Counted from the stretch's first letter, positions 1 to 15,626 are shown. The stretch is 64,000 nucleotides of DNA from Amoebidium appalachense (GCA_963693365.1 CAVNZM010000017.1:5580001-5644000); one strand, 5' to 3'. Notes: generated from the sequence alone by a model not told the origin. A program made the numbers and translations.

Positions 1-636
1 GTATCAGGTCCTGAACAAACATATACCACACACGCACACGAGGTGACCAAACTTTGACCAGCGATGAGCACCCGAAATATGCATGCTGCGATATTGCTGA
101 TATATCAACCACACCACACCCACGTACATTAACCCACCACACAGAGTCTACGCGGACCGTACTCAGAACGGTGACTGCCGCACGATGATCTTGCCCCCAA
201 TCTTTCATAATTTAGAAATACTGTCCGTTACGTGTGTGTGTGTGTGTGTGTCTGTGTTGTGTGTGTGGGTGTGTGCGTGCGGGCATGATGCATGTGCATT
301 TACTTGTGTAAATAACATGTTAAATAAGCACTGCGAGGGAGGGAGGCCCCGCGGGGGGGGGGGGGGGGGGGGGGGGGGGGAAGGAGGGGGAGAGAGAGAG
401 AGGGGGGGGGGAGGGGGGAGGGGGGGAGGGGAGGGGGAGGTGAGTGGGGCGGGTGGGGTTAATGGGGGGGGGGGGGGGGGGGCGTTACTAATGTTAATTA
501 AAGAGCATCTAGTACACATTTGCCGCAGCCTCACAAAGCAGACCATGCCAAGAATGATACAAAGAGCATGCATCCGGCAGAAGAAGGGCATCTGATTCAG
601 CATGAAGGGGTGGGAAGTGTGTACGTGCGCGTGCGC

Positions 637-688
<52 letters not shown>

Positions 689-705
689 CGGTGTGTGGTG
701 TGTGT

Positions 706-736
<31 letters not shown>

Positions 737-907
737 GGGGGGGGGGGGGGGACAGACATGCATCAGCGGCCAAAACGGTAGCTATTCCTCCAGAAAAAAA
801 AGAAGAAAAAAAAAGTAAAAAAATCAACGATCAACCTTTGGTGGGTGGAAAAGAAACTTGGCCATAATCTTGCGCAGGCGCACGAGGGAGAGGGAGGAAA
901 AGGGGGG

Positions 908-938
<31 letters not shown>

Positions 939-1288
939 GGGGGGGAGGGCTACTCGCCCGGCCCAGGTGGGTCTCCCCCTCCCCCCCTCCCCCCATCTTT
1001 TCCTCCCCCTCCCCCCTCCCCCCCCCTCCCCCCTCCCCACCTCGGGAACCACCCACCATCGCGGCTACCTTGGGGATTGGGGGGGGGATCTCTCGAGGGG
1101 ATGGGTATCCCCGCCCGCTGCAGGGGGAGGGGGGTACCACCAGGGGGGACTTCGATATTTACTACTCACCCCTCCTCCTCCCCCCCCTCCCATTTTAGAT
1201 TCAAAAATCCCTAAAGAACCACATGTCACTTCGAGCTTGTCCGAGCGCAGGATGGAACGCGTTGAGTACAATTCTCGGCTGTGTGCAC

Positions 1289-1500
<212 letters not shown>

Positions 1501-2040
1501 GGGAGGGAGGGAGGGAGGGCGGGGAGGCCGGAATAAATGAGGCGAAATTGGGGAAAAGATTCTTTAAAAAAAAAAAATAAAGAAAAAAGGGAAGGTGAAT
1601 TAGAATGGGACCCGGAGCCTCGAGGGTGAGGAGGCAACAGAGGTGGGACCCCGGTCTCAGGGGGAGGGGGAGGGGGGCGAGGGAGGGGAGAGTGGGAGGA
1701 GGGGGGAGGGGGGGGAGGGGGGGGGGGGAAGGGGGATAAGGGTAGCAGCATCGGATGTAGGCTAGTGCCAAATGTAGCCAGCCCCCATTTTTCACCTTCT
1801 AGGATGCAGCCACTGTGTGTTTGTGTGTGTGTGTAAGGGGAGGTAGGGGTTGGGAGGGAGGGGGGGGGGGGGGGAGCGGGGGGAGGGAGGGGGGAGGGGG
1901 GGGAGAGGGGGACGGGGGGGGGGGAGGGGGGGGAGGTCATATAGCTCATCACGGTAGGTTCAGTTTGTGTGTGCAGCTACACACGTGCCAGTGAATCTTC
2001 TGGCCACGGAGCCACACGCGTGCAGCGTACACATGCGCAC

Positions 2041-2180
2041 ACATTCACACATATGCACACACATGCATACACATGCACACACATGAACACATATGCACAC
2101 ACATGAACACATATGCACACACATGAACACATATGCACACACATGAACACATATGCACACACATGAACACATATGCACAC
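2041..2180. repeat. 20-bp minisatellite, about 7 units
   Basis: Seven head-to-tail 20-bp units built from ACATGAACAC and ATATGCACAC. The last four or five are nearly identical and the first two have diverged. It grades into CA repeat on both sides. Confidence 0.9.
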
Positions 2181-2696
2181 ACAGGCACACAGACACACGT
2201 GACACACGTGGGCAACTTGAAGGAGCCAGAAGAAAAGTTACACCGTGACATGTACAGTCACACACGTACGCGCATATTATTTTCCGCGCGCACTGCATGC
2301 GCACATTTCCATACACATACATGTACACATGCACACACCGTAGCATTCAATAAATAAATTATGTGTTTGTACACTTGCCAAAGTCTAGGCAGGCCAATTT
2401 GCATTATAATAGGCCCTTGATGGTCACGCATGTGCAGGAAGTACTCTCAAAAACACATCGGAAGTGCCCGAAATAGTGTGCGCTTGCCTTGCTTTTTTTG
2501 TGTTCTTGTTGTGATGTTTTCGCGTTTTTTTTTTTTTTTTTCTTCTGTTGAAAGTTATAATCTCGTTTTTGGGTTTGAATAGAGCTTCTTTTTTTTTTTT
2601 CCCCGTATTGTTTTACGTTGAGCCATATTTTGGGTTGCTTTTCGCTCAACGATTTTTAAACCATTTGGAGCACACACACGCGCAATACTCAACCAT

Positions 2697-2744
<48 letters not shown>

Positions 2745-2798
2745 ACACACACACACATCCGCACACACACATGCACTCCCTGCCCCCCCCCCCCCCCC

Positions 2799-2836
<38 letters not shown>

Positions 2837-3049
2837 CCCCTTTGCCCTTCCTCCACACTTTCTCACAAGCATGCTCAATTTCCGCAAGGATCCATCCCAA
2901 AACGTTGAAAGAATGTACTCCTGTTGGGGAGAGGGGGGAGACCCTCGGTAAGAGGAGGGTGTGTGTATGTGTGTGTGGTGTGTGTGTGTGGGGGGGGGGG
3001 GAGGAGGAGGGCGGGGGGGCGGGGAGTGCGTGTGTGTATGTGTGTGTGT

Positions 3050-3090
<41 letters not shown>

Positions 3091-3615
3091 ATTTGTATGT
3101 ACGCGAACCGCGACAGTGCATTGCATGCCACCCTGCTGCTATGCTAACCGTTTACTAGTGCCGTATTGAGGGCAGGCAATGCTTATCCATGGCGATAGAC
3201 ATGCATGCAAAATCTCAAATAAACTGTGATCTGGCATGGAGGCACATAAAATCCTCATGTTTGTACACTTGTCTCTTTTTAAAATACTTTATTAACGTTT
3301 AGAAGCTCTGCCTGGATTTTTTTTTTTTTTTTGTGGGAAAGGGGGGGGGGAGGGGGGGTTGTAAGCTTTGTGAGTAGAACTTTAGGTTTGATTGATTGGT
3401 GTTCGTTCATTTCTGAAATTGTGTAATTTTTTTCCATAACAATCTGGAAGTTAACTCTAGATCTCGCTCCTGATTGTTTGGTTTAACGCAGCCACGCGGG
3501 CGCACGCACACACACACACATGCACGCACACACACGCACACACACACACACACACGTGCGCACGCACGCACACACACACGTGCGCACGCACGCACACACA
3601 CAAACACACACACAC

Positions 3616-3790
<175 letters not shown>

Positions 3791-4951
3791 CACACATACG
3801 CACAAGGAAAAAAAAAAAAATCCCGTCACACACACACACACATACACACACACACCTGGCAATACTTGAACACAAAATCCAAATTTACAAACACTGCTAG
3901 ATCTGAAAAGATCCTGACAATATAAAACACGCGTCCGCGGGCCTTGGGTCATTGCGAACGGTTACATTCTTGCAAGTCTCAGGCTACTCGCATATGAGAG
4001 CCTGCGTGACACACACACACACACGTGTACAGACTTTCGCATGACTGAGATTGTGTGTGTATATGCGTCTAGACATTTGAGTTCTTCGCATTGTGTGAAT
4101 AGGTATGCGTGTACAGTGCTTGCTCCGTCTTTCTGCACCAATCGGCGCAAGGCAGGTCTTTGGAATGCAATTGGTTGGCGGTTTGAGTCTTAACAGTCAG
4201 TTTCTGAGCGAAGCAAAGTATTCCTGTATAGAAACCGGCAAAACATATGACTGCAAAAAGGCGATTGGTGTAGAAGGACGGTGCAAGCACTCTAGACGCT
4301 GCGATTCCCTTTGCATGTGTGTTTATAAAAACACAGCCCAGATAACAAAACTCTCGCAAATTTCCACATCTTACGATGTTTATTTTTGGGAGTGGACATA
4401 CACGCACGCACGCACACACACCCCACCCCCCAAACAGACACACGGTGTCTTGCCGTCCATCAGTTACAACTGCCGACACCAAAAAAAAAAACACCCCTTC
4501 CCTCCGCCTCCCCCTACCCCCCCCCACAAAACAAAACACGCAACACAGAAATGTAAGGCCTATCAACACACAAAACAACCAGTTAAACAAAGCTCTCGTT
4601 AGATAAATGCTGGATATAGGATGGAGGAATGGGAAAGAAGGGGGCCGGGGAGGGAGGGAAAGGAGGGGGAGAGAGAAGGTCTTATGTTCATTCACACCCA
4701 TAACAGTCTAAGAAAAGGCTTAGTTGAAAACACTTCACCACGAGTCAACCCCCCACAAAAACTAACCCCGAAAAAATAAAACAGAAAAACGAACCTCCAT
4801 GCCCGAAAAGAGTACAGCAAACGCAATACAGCACATCAGCCTATACAATCAAAAGCCAGCGAGCGTCACCCAAAGTCGCAACCTACTATCATTAGCAAAC
4901 CCTAGCATGCCAAACTCCGGTAAATACAACTCCGTTTTCCGTAATTTAGCT

Positions 4952-7900
4952 CTACTTTTTGGCGGGTTTCCTGTATGTTCCGACCACCACGGCGTGATCG
5001 CGCTCGTAGGGTTCCAACGTGAGCTGCTCCTCCGGCTTCATGTCCATCTTTTTCATCTTCTGGATTTCGCTGGCAAAAACCACCTCAGCTTCCACCGTGC
5101 TGTCAATGCAGTTGGCCTGCACAGAACCGGAAAACGTTAAGAAAAACATCGGAATGTTGGGGGGAAAAGGAAGCACAATAGGAGAAAACGGGCTGGAAAA
5201 AAAACGGAATGTTGAAAAGCCGCAAACAGAATAGCTGAAAACGGTCAGAAGAACACGGGAATGTTGGGGAAAAAGGGGAAGCAGTGATGTAGGAACATGA
5301 TAGTGCATGCGTGCAGAGATGGAGCGAATCGAAACGACGGCTGGTGATGTCGAGTACGATGCAAAACGAACATGCCAAACACTTTTGCAATACTACGCGT
5401 GTGCAGCACAGAAAAATACCTCAGGGAAGGAGAGACAGGGACGTGTGCTTTAATGTAAGCGCCCAAGTATTCTGGGGCAGTTCGCACTTCCATTTTGTGA
5501 CCCGAACGTGTGCTCGCTTGTGCCTAACAATGGTGGTGGTGGTGGTGTGCGTGTTTGTCTGTGGTGTGCATGCGTGTGTGTGGAGGGGAAAGGGCGGAAA
5601 ATTGCCCCCCCCCCCAACAAAAACATTACATATATAAGAGAAAGAGAGAGGGGGGGGGGGGGGGGGGGGGGGGGGGTTTGAATGCGTCAAAAAGTACAAA
5701 GTACACAAGAACAAACGGATAACACGATGCAGAATGCAAGCCATACATAAAGAGTATGCATAATAAGCAGAGCCCATCCTCAGGGGGGGCCCACGTCATC
5801 CACAGTACCCGAGTTTCGACCTATTCCCCTCGTTAACGAAACCCAACTCAGATACTGTTTCACTTGAACATGAGTAGGTCACCCGTCTTGATCAGAGACG
5901 AGCAGGGTTGCTTATGCAGGCAAGGGCAGTGGGAAAGGCCGGGGGTTAAAGTTGGGGGGGGGGGGGGGGTTAGTATGGTCATCTCTACACACCTTAATGG
6001 AGATAACAAACTTGCCCTCGTTCTTCAAGAAGTACTCAGCATTCAACCCCACAATACGCGCCTGGTCGGGCTGGGCCACATCAGCAAACACGCAGTCCAC
6101 CATGCCCACAAGCATGCGGTACTTGTGCGGGTGGCGTGCATCCTCAATGATGGGGATGATGTTGGTGCGCTTCTTGGCTACGTTGAGAAGGTCGCGGCCT
6201 GAACGGTGGCTGAACTCAACGGCGTAAACGAGACCCTCCTGTTAGGGGGGAAAAGGAAGGGAGGATGAGGAGGAGGAGGAGGAGGAGGAGGAGGAGGGGG
6301 GGGGAGGGAGGGAAGGGGGAGAGAGGGCGGGTAAGTTCCTGTGTTGTTCTGTGTGTGTGTATGTGTGTGTATGAAAGGGAGGCTAGGTTTTGAAGCGGCA
6401 CAAATCACAAGGTAAACAGTCACACTGGCCAACGTGATGCCGTTAGGTAGGACACGAAACACAAAAACATTGTTGTACAACCGTTTCTTCCCAACTGCAA
6501 ATACAGATGATTGGGCGTCAAAAATACCTCCCTCCCGAGCTATGGACAAGAGACTGCCATAAGAAGAAGTGTGGTGTACACGTGCACACACAAGCACCCT
6601 TACAAACAGGCACAGCGCACACCACCGTTCTACCACACACCGGCATTCCATTCCTGCATGGGGCCCAAAGAAAAAATAAAAACACTGAACAAATCTTTCT
6701 GCACACACAGCCACTAAAAAGAAACACTCGTTTGACACACACACACACACACGCACATATATATATATAGAGAGAGAGGGAGAGAGAAAGAGAAAAGCGT
6801 AAGATACATATGCACACACCACACACAGAGGAAGCGGGAAAAGGGTGAGACACATTTACACACAACACACAAAGCAAGAGAAGGGGAAGACAAAGAGGAC
6901 TAAGCCACATACCGGCCCGACGAGGTCAGAGACGTGTGAGACGGTAGTACCAGATGCAGCGCCCAGATAGAGCACCTTAGAGCCAGGGGCCATGTGGATG
7001 CTGTCCACACCACCAACAATGGCAGCGGCCAACTTGGAGCGGAAGGGGTTCCACACACGGTACTCAACCTTCTCACCTCCATCAACACCCTGCACGTGTA
7101 TGCGTGTACGTGTGTGTGTGGTGGAAGATGTGTGTTTATGGTAGTGGTAGAGTCTCTCTCTCTGTGTGTGTGTGTACGTGTGTGTGTGTGTGTGTGTGTA
7201 AGGGAGGGGAGGGGAGGGGGGGGGGGGGGGGGAGGAAAGGAGAGTGTTGGTTAAAATACGATGCAGAGTATGAAGTACACATTCATGATGGACAGCACGA
7301 TGCATATTGCAAAGTAACATAAGTAACCAAGCAGCAAACACGCTGTATCCGTCGCTCAAATGCACGTGTACAGAGATGACCACAAGCACACTAGATAAAA
7401 AACCCACACGTGCAAGCAACAAGACAATCACGTGTACACTCGACGAGAGACACAGACGCACAAACGAGCGATGTGTGCACATGCACAAGCACAACGAGAG
7501 TGTCCACACATATGCCTTACTAATATGCGCATCAACACACAAAGGCACAAGTAAACCCACATACACACACACACGCACCCATATACACATGGGCACGCCC
7601 GCACACATAAATATGCGGACAACCTTGTACAAGCACACACACACACACACATGCAACCACATACAAGCACACACACACCCTGCTCGTGCACGCACACGTG
7701 CAACCAGACACACACACAGGCATACATACACACCTCAACGCTAATGCGCTTCTCGCCGTAGACAGAGTCGCCCGGAGCCATGTTCTTGGTCACAATGGCA
7801 TCATCCTTGCCGCGGGCAATGAACACACCGGGGTAGCGGTGGGGCTCGACAATAACCTTGGCCCCTCCCCTCATACCACCTGCACACCAAAACAAAACAA

Positions 7901-8806
7901 AAAGGACAAACATGGTCAGTGTGACTTTCAAAAATTGCGCAACGCTAGATGTCGACAGTCCGTGGCATGTAAAGGAAGATAAAGCATGTTATAGCTACTA
8001 GCTCATGCAGAAGTATGTGGGGAAGTCACAGTCAAAAAGGTCATCTACTCACCACCACCATCTCAACACATCGTCTGAAATTGTCGTTGCAAATGAGAGC
8101 CCCTCTCCTTCACAACAAAAGATAAGAGCCACACGTTCACATACTCCGGCAAGCTAAGAGAAACCGGCAGCTCAGTTGTCGCATTCCCAGAAAAGTTCGA
8201 GAAAAAAGTGGTGTTGAGCTCACCAGCAACACGAACACTCAGCTACGGAGCTTCTTGCACCTGAAACACTCACCTTTTCATGCACACCGTTAAACCCTTT
8301 CACCGGCACAGCCTCAATTATACTACGAAATCACAGGTGTGCTTTTTGCTCGGCACATACCAACCAGCACGTTAACAACAGAGTTCCAAAAGAGACGTCC
8401 AGAGAACACGAACCAGCTTGTTGGCACAAAAGTATCACCTCTCACCTCCCTCTCCCTGGCTCCCATACTCCCCACGTTAACAATACCTCGATTGCAATCA
8501 CAGCATTCACAACCTTCTTCAACCACACTCATGCCCATCCTATTTCATTTGCCATCACACCATTCACATCTTTCTTCAACCACACCCTCTCCCATCACCA
8601 CCAAACACTCACCGCGTGCGCCACCACGTCCACCACGTCCACCTCTGTCCCCGCCACGACCACGGCCCCGGTCACCCCCGCGACCGCGGCCACCGAAACC
8701 CCCACGACCTCCCCCGACCACCACGGTCCCCCCCCACCAAAACCACCTCGCCCACCGCGCGCTCCGCCACCGCGCCCTCCGCCACCACGGCCACCGCCGA
8801 AACCAC

Positions 8807-8864
<58 letters not shown>

Positions 8865-9532
8865 CGGGTGTGTGTGCGCGCGGAAGAAAGAAGGCTGTGT
8901 GGGTGGTTTGAAAGAGAGAGGAAGGTGAACGTGTGTTACGCAGTAGACAGGCATGTGTGGTGCATGCATACGTACGATTTGTGTGTTAGTCTGTGATGTG
9001 TTGTGCACAATGACGGGGAAACGGAGAGTAAAGCTGTATTGTAACGTCTCCGAGTGTGTTTTTGTGTGTGCTGAAGAAAGAGTTTTGGTGATGTGTGTGG
9101 GGAAGCAACATAAGAGGAGGGGATGAAGGGGGGGAAAAGAGTTGTTTAGTTCCGGAGAGGCACCAGGAAAAATAACAGGGCCAACGGGTTGGGAACAATA
9201 AAACATTTCAGGTAAATCAGTGAACGTAAACCCAACGTGTTGCTAGAAATGTCAGCAAAAAAGGGTCGAGTTATGGAATGTCTTGCTGTCGAGGAGCGTG
9301 GCGTTCTTAGTTAGGTAGACAATTTCTTATACGTACGTGTATCCTAAGTTTTGCTTTTCGCTCGTGCATGTGTCTCTTCCTGCCTGCCTACTTCCAAACA
9401 CATCCCACAGAAATAAGAACATGAGAACCGGAACCAAAAAAGGGGCTCGGCTCGGCTCTAAATACTTCTACATTTCGAACTTCTAACAGTGCAGGGCTTT
9501 CAACAGCACTTACGTCCGCCTGGAGGCGCCAT
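4952..9532 (-). CDS. FBL: Fibrillarin (box C/D snoRNP rRNA 2'-O-methyltransferase), six exons
   Basis: Fibrillarin is the catalytic AdoMet-dependent methyltransferase of nucleolar box C/D snoRNPs, placing 2'-O-methyl groups on rRNA. Exons on the minus strand: 9532-9514 (MAPPGGR), 8809-8613 (Gly/Arg-rich GAR domain), 7879-7734 ([15 protein letters not shown]), 7089-6913 ([17 protein letters not shown] and the AdoMet motif [16 protein letters not shown]), 6238-5993 ([20 protein letters not shown], then [11 protein letters not shown]) and 5116-4952 (ending [18 protein letters not shown]). All junctions are GT-AG and phases agree from exon 3 on. About 315 residues, the normal family length. The GAR exon is two bases too long: its frame breaks at two G runs (near 8725-8745) and only a net loss of two bases restores both the RGG pattern and the phase into exon 3. 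Introns carry family A repeats. The start is the ATG just before a GTAAGT donor. Identity is very secure. Confidence 0.96.
5676..5957. repeat. Family A dispersed repeat, copy A1
   Basis: Lies in the last fibrillarin intron between a G run (5651-5676) and another G run (5957-5969). It begins TTGAATGCGTC AAAAAGTAC and runs through GCATAATAAGCAGAGCCC and TTTCGACCTATTC to GGGTTGCTTATGCAGGCAAG. It is nearly identical (my estimate about 96%) to copy A5 at 28.5 kb, so it spread recently. It lies antisense to the host gene as written here. Confidence 0.85.
7245..7320. repeat. Family A fragment in a fibrillarin intron
   Basis: Diverged start of family A (AAAATACGATGCAGAGTATG, AAGTACACATTCATGATG), preceded by a G run and TG repeat. 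It sits about 160 nt upstream, in gene sense, of the 3' splice site of fibrillarin exon 4, in the same relative orientation as the other intronic copies. Confidence 0.6.
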
Positions 9533-10190
9533 TTTCTACTTTCTTAAACAAAGAAATAACTATTAATGCCCTCCCTACAAGTGGTGTGTGGAAAAACTAA
9601 ACTCCTTCGTGTGCATGTGTGAGACGTAGCGTGCGGGCCCCGGATGTGTGACGGAAAAGATACACGTGCATGTGTCGTTTGATCTGTATGCATGACGTCA
9701 TAAAAAACGTCATTTTGGTCAGATGAAATTCCACAGCGTTTTAAAACCATAAGCAAAAGGTATCAAATGTAGACTAGTATCGGCTCAGGGACTCGAAGCA
9801 GCCGGCAAGCGAGCCGGCGGGACACGTGAACCGGGTCAGATCGATTTTATCCGGTAAAAGATTCTGATTGGATGCTTACACCACTTTTGGGAATCCGATC
9901 ATCTTATTTTAGTAATTTTCTTCGGCTCTTCGAGCCGGGTCAAAAGGCGTTGGCCAAATTTTTGGCCACCTTCCGCTCTACTAAAGATTGATCTAATTTA
10001 TATATACATACAGTACACAAAGAAAAATAATTCATTTCTCTCTCTTTGGAAAAAAGGTTCCAATATGATTACTTTACAGAGTACAACGGCAGAGCCCAAA
10101 ACCTTTTGCCAATCATTAGCGGGTCGAGCCGAACCGATCGCAAAGTGGGTTCGGAATGCCGCGCTTTCTGAACGGATGATGTCGCAAACG
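9533..10190. other. Fibrillarin upstream region
   Basis: No coding sequence recognised. It contains the CRE-like palindrome at 9693-9700 and several short G+C-rich inverted motifs, for example CGGCTCTTCGAGCCG near 9916-9930 and the related CGGCTC/GAGCCG words around 9782-9815 and 10125-10135. These may be relics of a mobile element. I see no clear TATA box for fibrillarin. Confidence 0.5.
9693..9712. promoter_or_regulatory. CRE/ATF-like palindrome upstream of fibrillarin
   Basis: A perfect TGACGTCA is followed after six bases by an inverted partial site AACGTCA, about 160 nt upstream of the fibrillarin ATG. TGACGTCA is the binding site of CREB/ATF-type bZIP proteins. Whether it acts on fibrillarin is inference from position. 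Confidence 0.35.
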
Positions 10191-10194
10191 TTTC

Positions 10195-10656
10195 TTGGGC
10201 TCCAGTTTGGTTTCAAGATATCTATTTACTCTACGTGTTGAGTCCCTTCCGGTGTTAGGACCGCAAAAACACCAACTACTAGTAGCCTATATGGCGGATA
10301 CGGTTAGAGAGTCTCGTTCATACATAGATTCGTTTATTCGTAATGTGGTGTGGTGTAAAAACGCAAAGATGATTATGGCTTGGCGGTGTAATCGGTTTCT
10401 GGTGTCTCCTGCTCGTATGTGTAATATGTGTGGGGGGCGGTTTACTCGCGGCTGCATATCTATCAATAAATGCAACCTGTTAGCTAATGTATTAGAACCG
10501 GAGGTTATTGGCGGTTTTATTCTCTTTTCTTCCTCTCTTCCTCAATATATCCGTTTTAAGATGACTATCCTAGATCACCTTATTAATGCTGCACAGTATG
10601 ATATTGTGATCCGGTGCCTTAACTTTCTTTCGATGCTAGCCTCTGCTTACCCATAA
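10195..10656 (+). mobile_element. Truncated non-LTR retrotransposon, C-terminal fragment of the RT ORF
   Basis: An open frame of about 150 residues ending in a TAA at 10654-10656. It contains a Cys-rich segment (CNMCGGRFTRGCI, then NKCNLL) and ends ILDHLINAAQYDIVIRCLNF. This matches the end of the minus-strand element next door (ILDFILNTRNYDLFIRCIDW, with a diverged CP...FNRSCIAKC segment) in order and spacing, so the two are diverged copies of one family. A zinc-finger-like C-terminus after the RT is common in LINE ORF2 proteins. No start codon is needed: the copy is 5'-truncated. Confidence 0.65.
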
Positions 10657-10911
10657 TATGTAATAGGGGTGTCAGATACTACGATGGCGCTCATTGTTGC
10701 CTAGCATGTACATATGTCACTGGGGGGTTTACGCTGTTTACTCGAGGCAAAGAGAACCAGTCTCAGGTATGGGGGGGGGGGGTTTTTGCTCGGAATATCC
10801 CCTCAGCGGTATATCATGATCACGTACATAGATGTCGGGTGGTGACTATATATCAGGGTTTACTTTCTCTACGAGACACCATAAAGACTACAAGGAGAAA
10901 TCAATTAGTTC

Positions 10912-10913
<2 letters not shown>

Positions 10914-10951
<38 letters not shown>

Positions 10952-10983
10952 GGGCTCCCCTCGGGACACTCGGTATCAGCTGG

Positions 10984-11054
<71 letters not shown>

Positions 11055-12300
11055 TGTGTGTGTGTGCGCGTGCGCTATAATTTTGTAGTGATGTGTTTCT
11101 CAAGCCAATCAATACATCTAATAAACAGGTCGTAGTTACGCGTGTTTAGTATAAAATCAAGGATGTTGTAATTTACAGGTAGGCTATCTTTCTGGGTGTC
11201 TGTTGTGAATGTGACGTGTGTGTGTTGCGGTATTATGTGGTCTATCAAACTACATTTGGCGATACATGACCGGTTAAACTGGTGTGTGTGTGTGTTGTTT
11301 GGGCATGCAAATGATGCCACCTTATACTTATTAGATCTCCACTGTATAGCACGTGTACAGTAAAAGCGTGGTAATTGATCAATAATACCATCAGCTAGAG
11401 AAAGACCAGTTCTACAGGAAGGTAATATGTATTTAGGTGTTATACACTTGCGAGTGCCATATTTGGCAATATGGTTGAGGCGGTCAGTATATATAAAACG
11501 AGACATAAGGCTTAGTTTTTCAAGGTGTATGCTTTCATCGGGTCTAGTGTCGTGTGGTATCTTTTTCCATTTGTTATATTGCGTGATTATCTTGTGATTG
11601 TGTACATGTTTAATAAGTAAGTGGCAGTCCAAAGTCACACACACACTATTGCGGGGTTTATTTGTATTTGTGCCCAGGGGAGAAGGGGAGAGAGAGGGGA
11701 GGAAAGAGGGGAGAGGTGAGGAGGGGACAGGTCGGATAGAGAAGAGAGGGTGGGAGGGCAAATACTTCTTTAAGCGGCTTATGTGCTTATTGAATTTCAG
11801 CGCGAGATAGGATACTCTAGCAGCTATTGGGACCAGACCATATATCGAGAGCGTTACAGGCCCAGGTTTACAACAGTTGTTAGATAGAAAGGAGGCAACT
11901 TCTGCTTCAAGGAAATTTGCCAAGGGTTTAAGCGCTCTAGTTCTCTCTTTCTTGATCCAAGCGGCGAGAAGGGGTAAACCATATTCACATGCCGGGAAGA
12001 CAAAAGTGCGAATAAATGTAAGTCTAATAGAAGGATGGAGGGGTGTGTCTTTAAAAATATTAGCCGAGAAGAAAGCTAACCGCTTACGAGCCAACTCTAC
12101 CCTCTTTTCGACCATATGGGGAAACATAACACCAACAGAATCAACCGGAACACCAAGATATTTGTATTCTGGAACTATAGGTACAGGTTTAGATGATAAT
12201 GTAAATGTGTGTAAATTGTTAGCTATATCAGGTACAAGAACACCACATTTGTCTATGTTAAGGATCATAATCACTGGCTGCATTTGATTGGCTGTGCTGG
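10914..12300 (-). mobile_element. 5'-truncated LINE-like element (end of RT plus C-terminal domain, poly-A tail)
   Basis: The minus-strand frame runs to a stop at 11075. Its first part (LNIDKCGVLVP ... PEYKYLGVPVDS) matches the segment after the YxDD catalytic loop in non-LTR reverse transcriptases, where N-x-x-K-C/S and YLGV motifs occur. It then continues through a post-RT region to the same C-terminal motif as the plus-strand copy. The YxDD palm and the 5' half are missing, as expected of 5' truncation near 12290. Downstream come a (CA)n and a run of about 32 A (T run at 10914-10947 on the plus strand), which I read as the poly-A tail. Its 3' end faces that of the other copy. Confidence 0.72.
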
Positions 12301-12641
12301 AAAACGCAGTAGGCCGTCGAATGTGGCTGGGCCTCCGGCAGTGTCCACGCAATAAAAAGTGTGTAAACCCCTGGTTTCAAGCTGAAGCTTGGAAAAAACT
12401 TCAACGAATTTGCGATTTCGTAGACGAAATACACTATACACGAACGCACTGCCCTCGAGCTACTTATTTTTCAACTTGATTTTGGTACAATTACTTTCTA
12501 ACGCGCGCGGAGTGGCGGATGCAGACAGGCACAAACGTCACATTCCCATGATCTACTTCGGATACAGTGCCAAGGCAATCTATCCCTTGAGTTTCTATAT
12601 TTACGCAAATTATAAAGAGGCGATATTTCTAGACAAAGAAG

Positions 12642-14578
<1,937 letters not shown>

Positions 14579-15582
14579 AACAATGTTTCTGTATTTCTGA
14601 TTTTTCGACTTAATGTATAGATATCTTATTATAGAGCTTTGAGTTTGAGGCTAATAAGGTGCATGTTTTTCTTCAGTTCAGGGTTAAAGTGGTATTGCAA
14701 GGCATTATCACTTGAAATCTGAGTAAGGATGTATTATGTGCAGATTTTTTTAACTTTTTGTTTTGAGTTTTTGGAGTTCAGCAGGTTGGATAATAATACC
14801 TACTCTGTGTGCTTTTGTTGCATAGTATAAACACACTGTGCATATCCTCTTTTTCTTTTTGTTGTTCGGAATGAGCAAAAAAGGAAATCTTGGATAATCA
14901 AATTGGCATTAATTCAATGGCTATTCAAAACAGAAGTAGGGTTTCTGTGCTACATAGGCTCAGATTTGGGCACAGTTAATGTGATTGGTTGGGCTGGTGC
15001 CCAATGTTTCATCATCATGGCCCTGACCTCTTAAACGAGCATGTGTGTGTGTGTGTGTGTGTGTGTGTGACACTGTGTGTGTGTGTGTTGTTTGTGTGTG
15101 TAGGAATATCCGCACAGCGCTGTGTTCCTACTTTTTTAGTTGTTTTGCAATAATGATTCCTACTTCAGTCGTTTTGGTCACCATTTTTGCAGAATTCCGC
15201 CTTTTAGAACTTGAAGTAGTAATATAATTTTCTGCTCGGAGCAAGTTGACTCTGCGGGTCAGTGGTTAGGCCGTCACAAGTAATAACTTTTACCTACCTA
15301 CAGTGAGTACTATAGTATTCTCTTACGATCATCACTGGATCTCATACGCAATAAAATATACAGGGCCGGCGGTTCGGGAAGACACGGGTGCCATATGCAT
15401 ATATATTATTTAATCCCCCCCCTCTATAGCTGTATATTCCTACCAGTACTTTTTTGGTTGCTACAAATATCGTGGGCCATTGCAATTGGATTTCCGATCG
15501 CGAGTGAACGTTCGAAATCAACTTAAGAGAGATGTACCTGTCACATGTGCAGTGTGTGTGTGGTGGTGGTGGTGGTGGTGGT

Positions 15583-15626
<44 letters not shown>

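Noticed and set aside
4105-4602. Plus-strand frame of 165 residues downstream of fibrillarin
   Set aside because: Its second half is CA/AC-rich repeat translation, its first half matches nothing I recognise, and it lacks splice or promoter context.
5780-5957. Family A module 2 as a tRNA-, 5S rRNA- or box C/D snoRNA-derived gene
   Set aside because: Short words recall 5S rRNA (CTCGTCTCTGATC) and boxes C/D (TGATGA, CTGA), but no cloverleaf, terminal stem or full A/B or A/C box set can be placed, and the element is dispersed.
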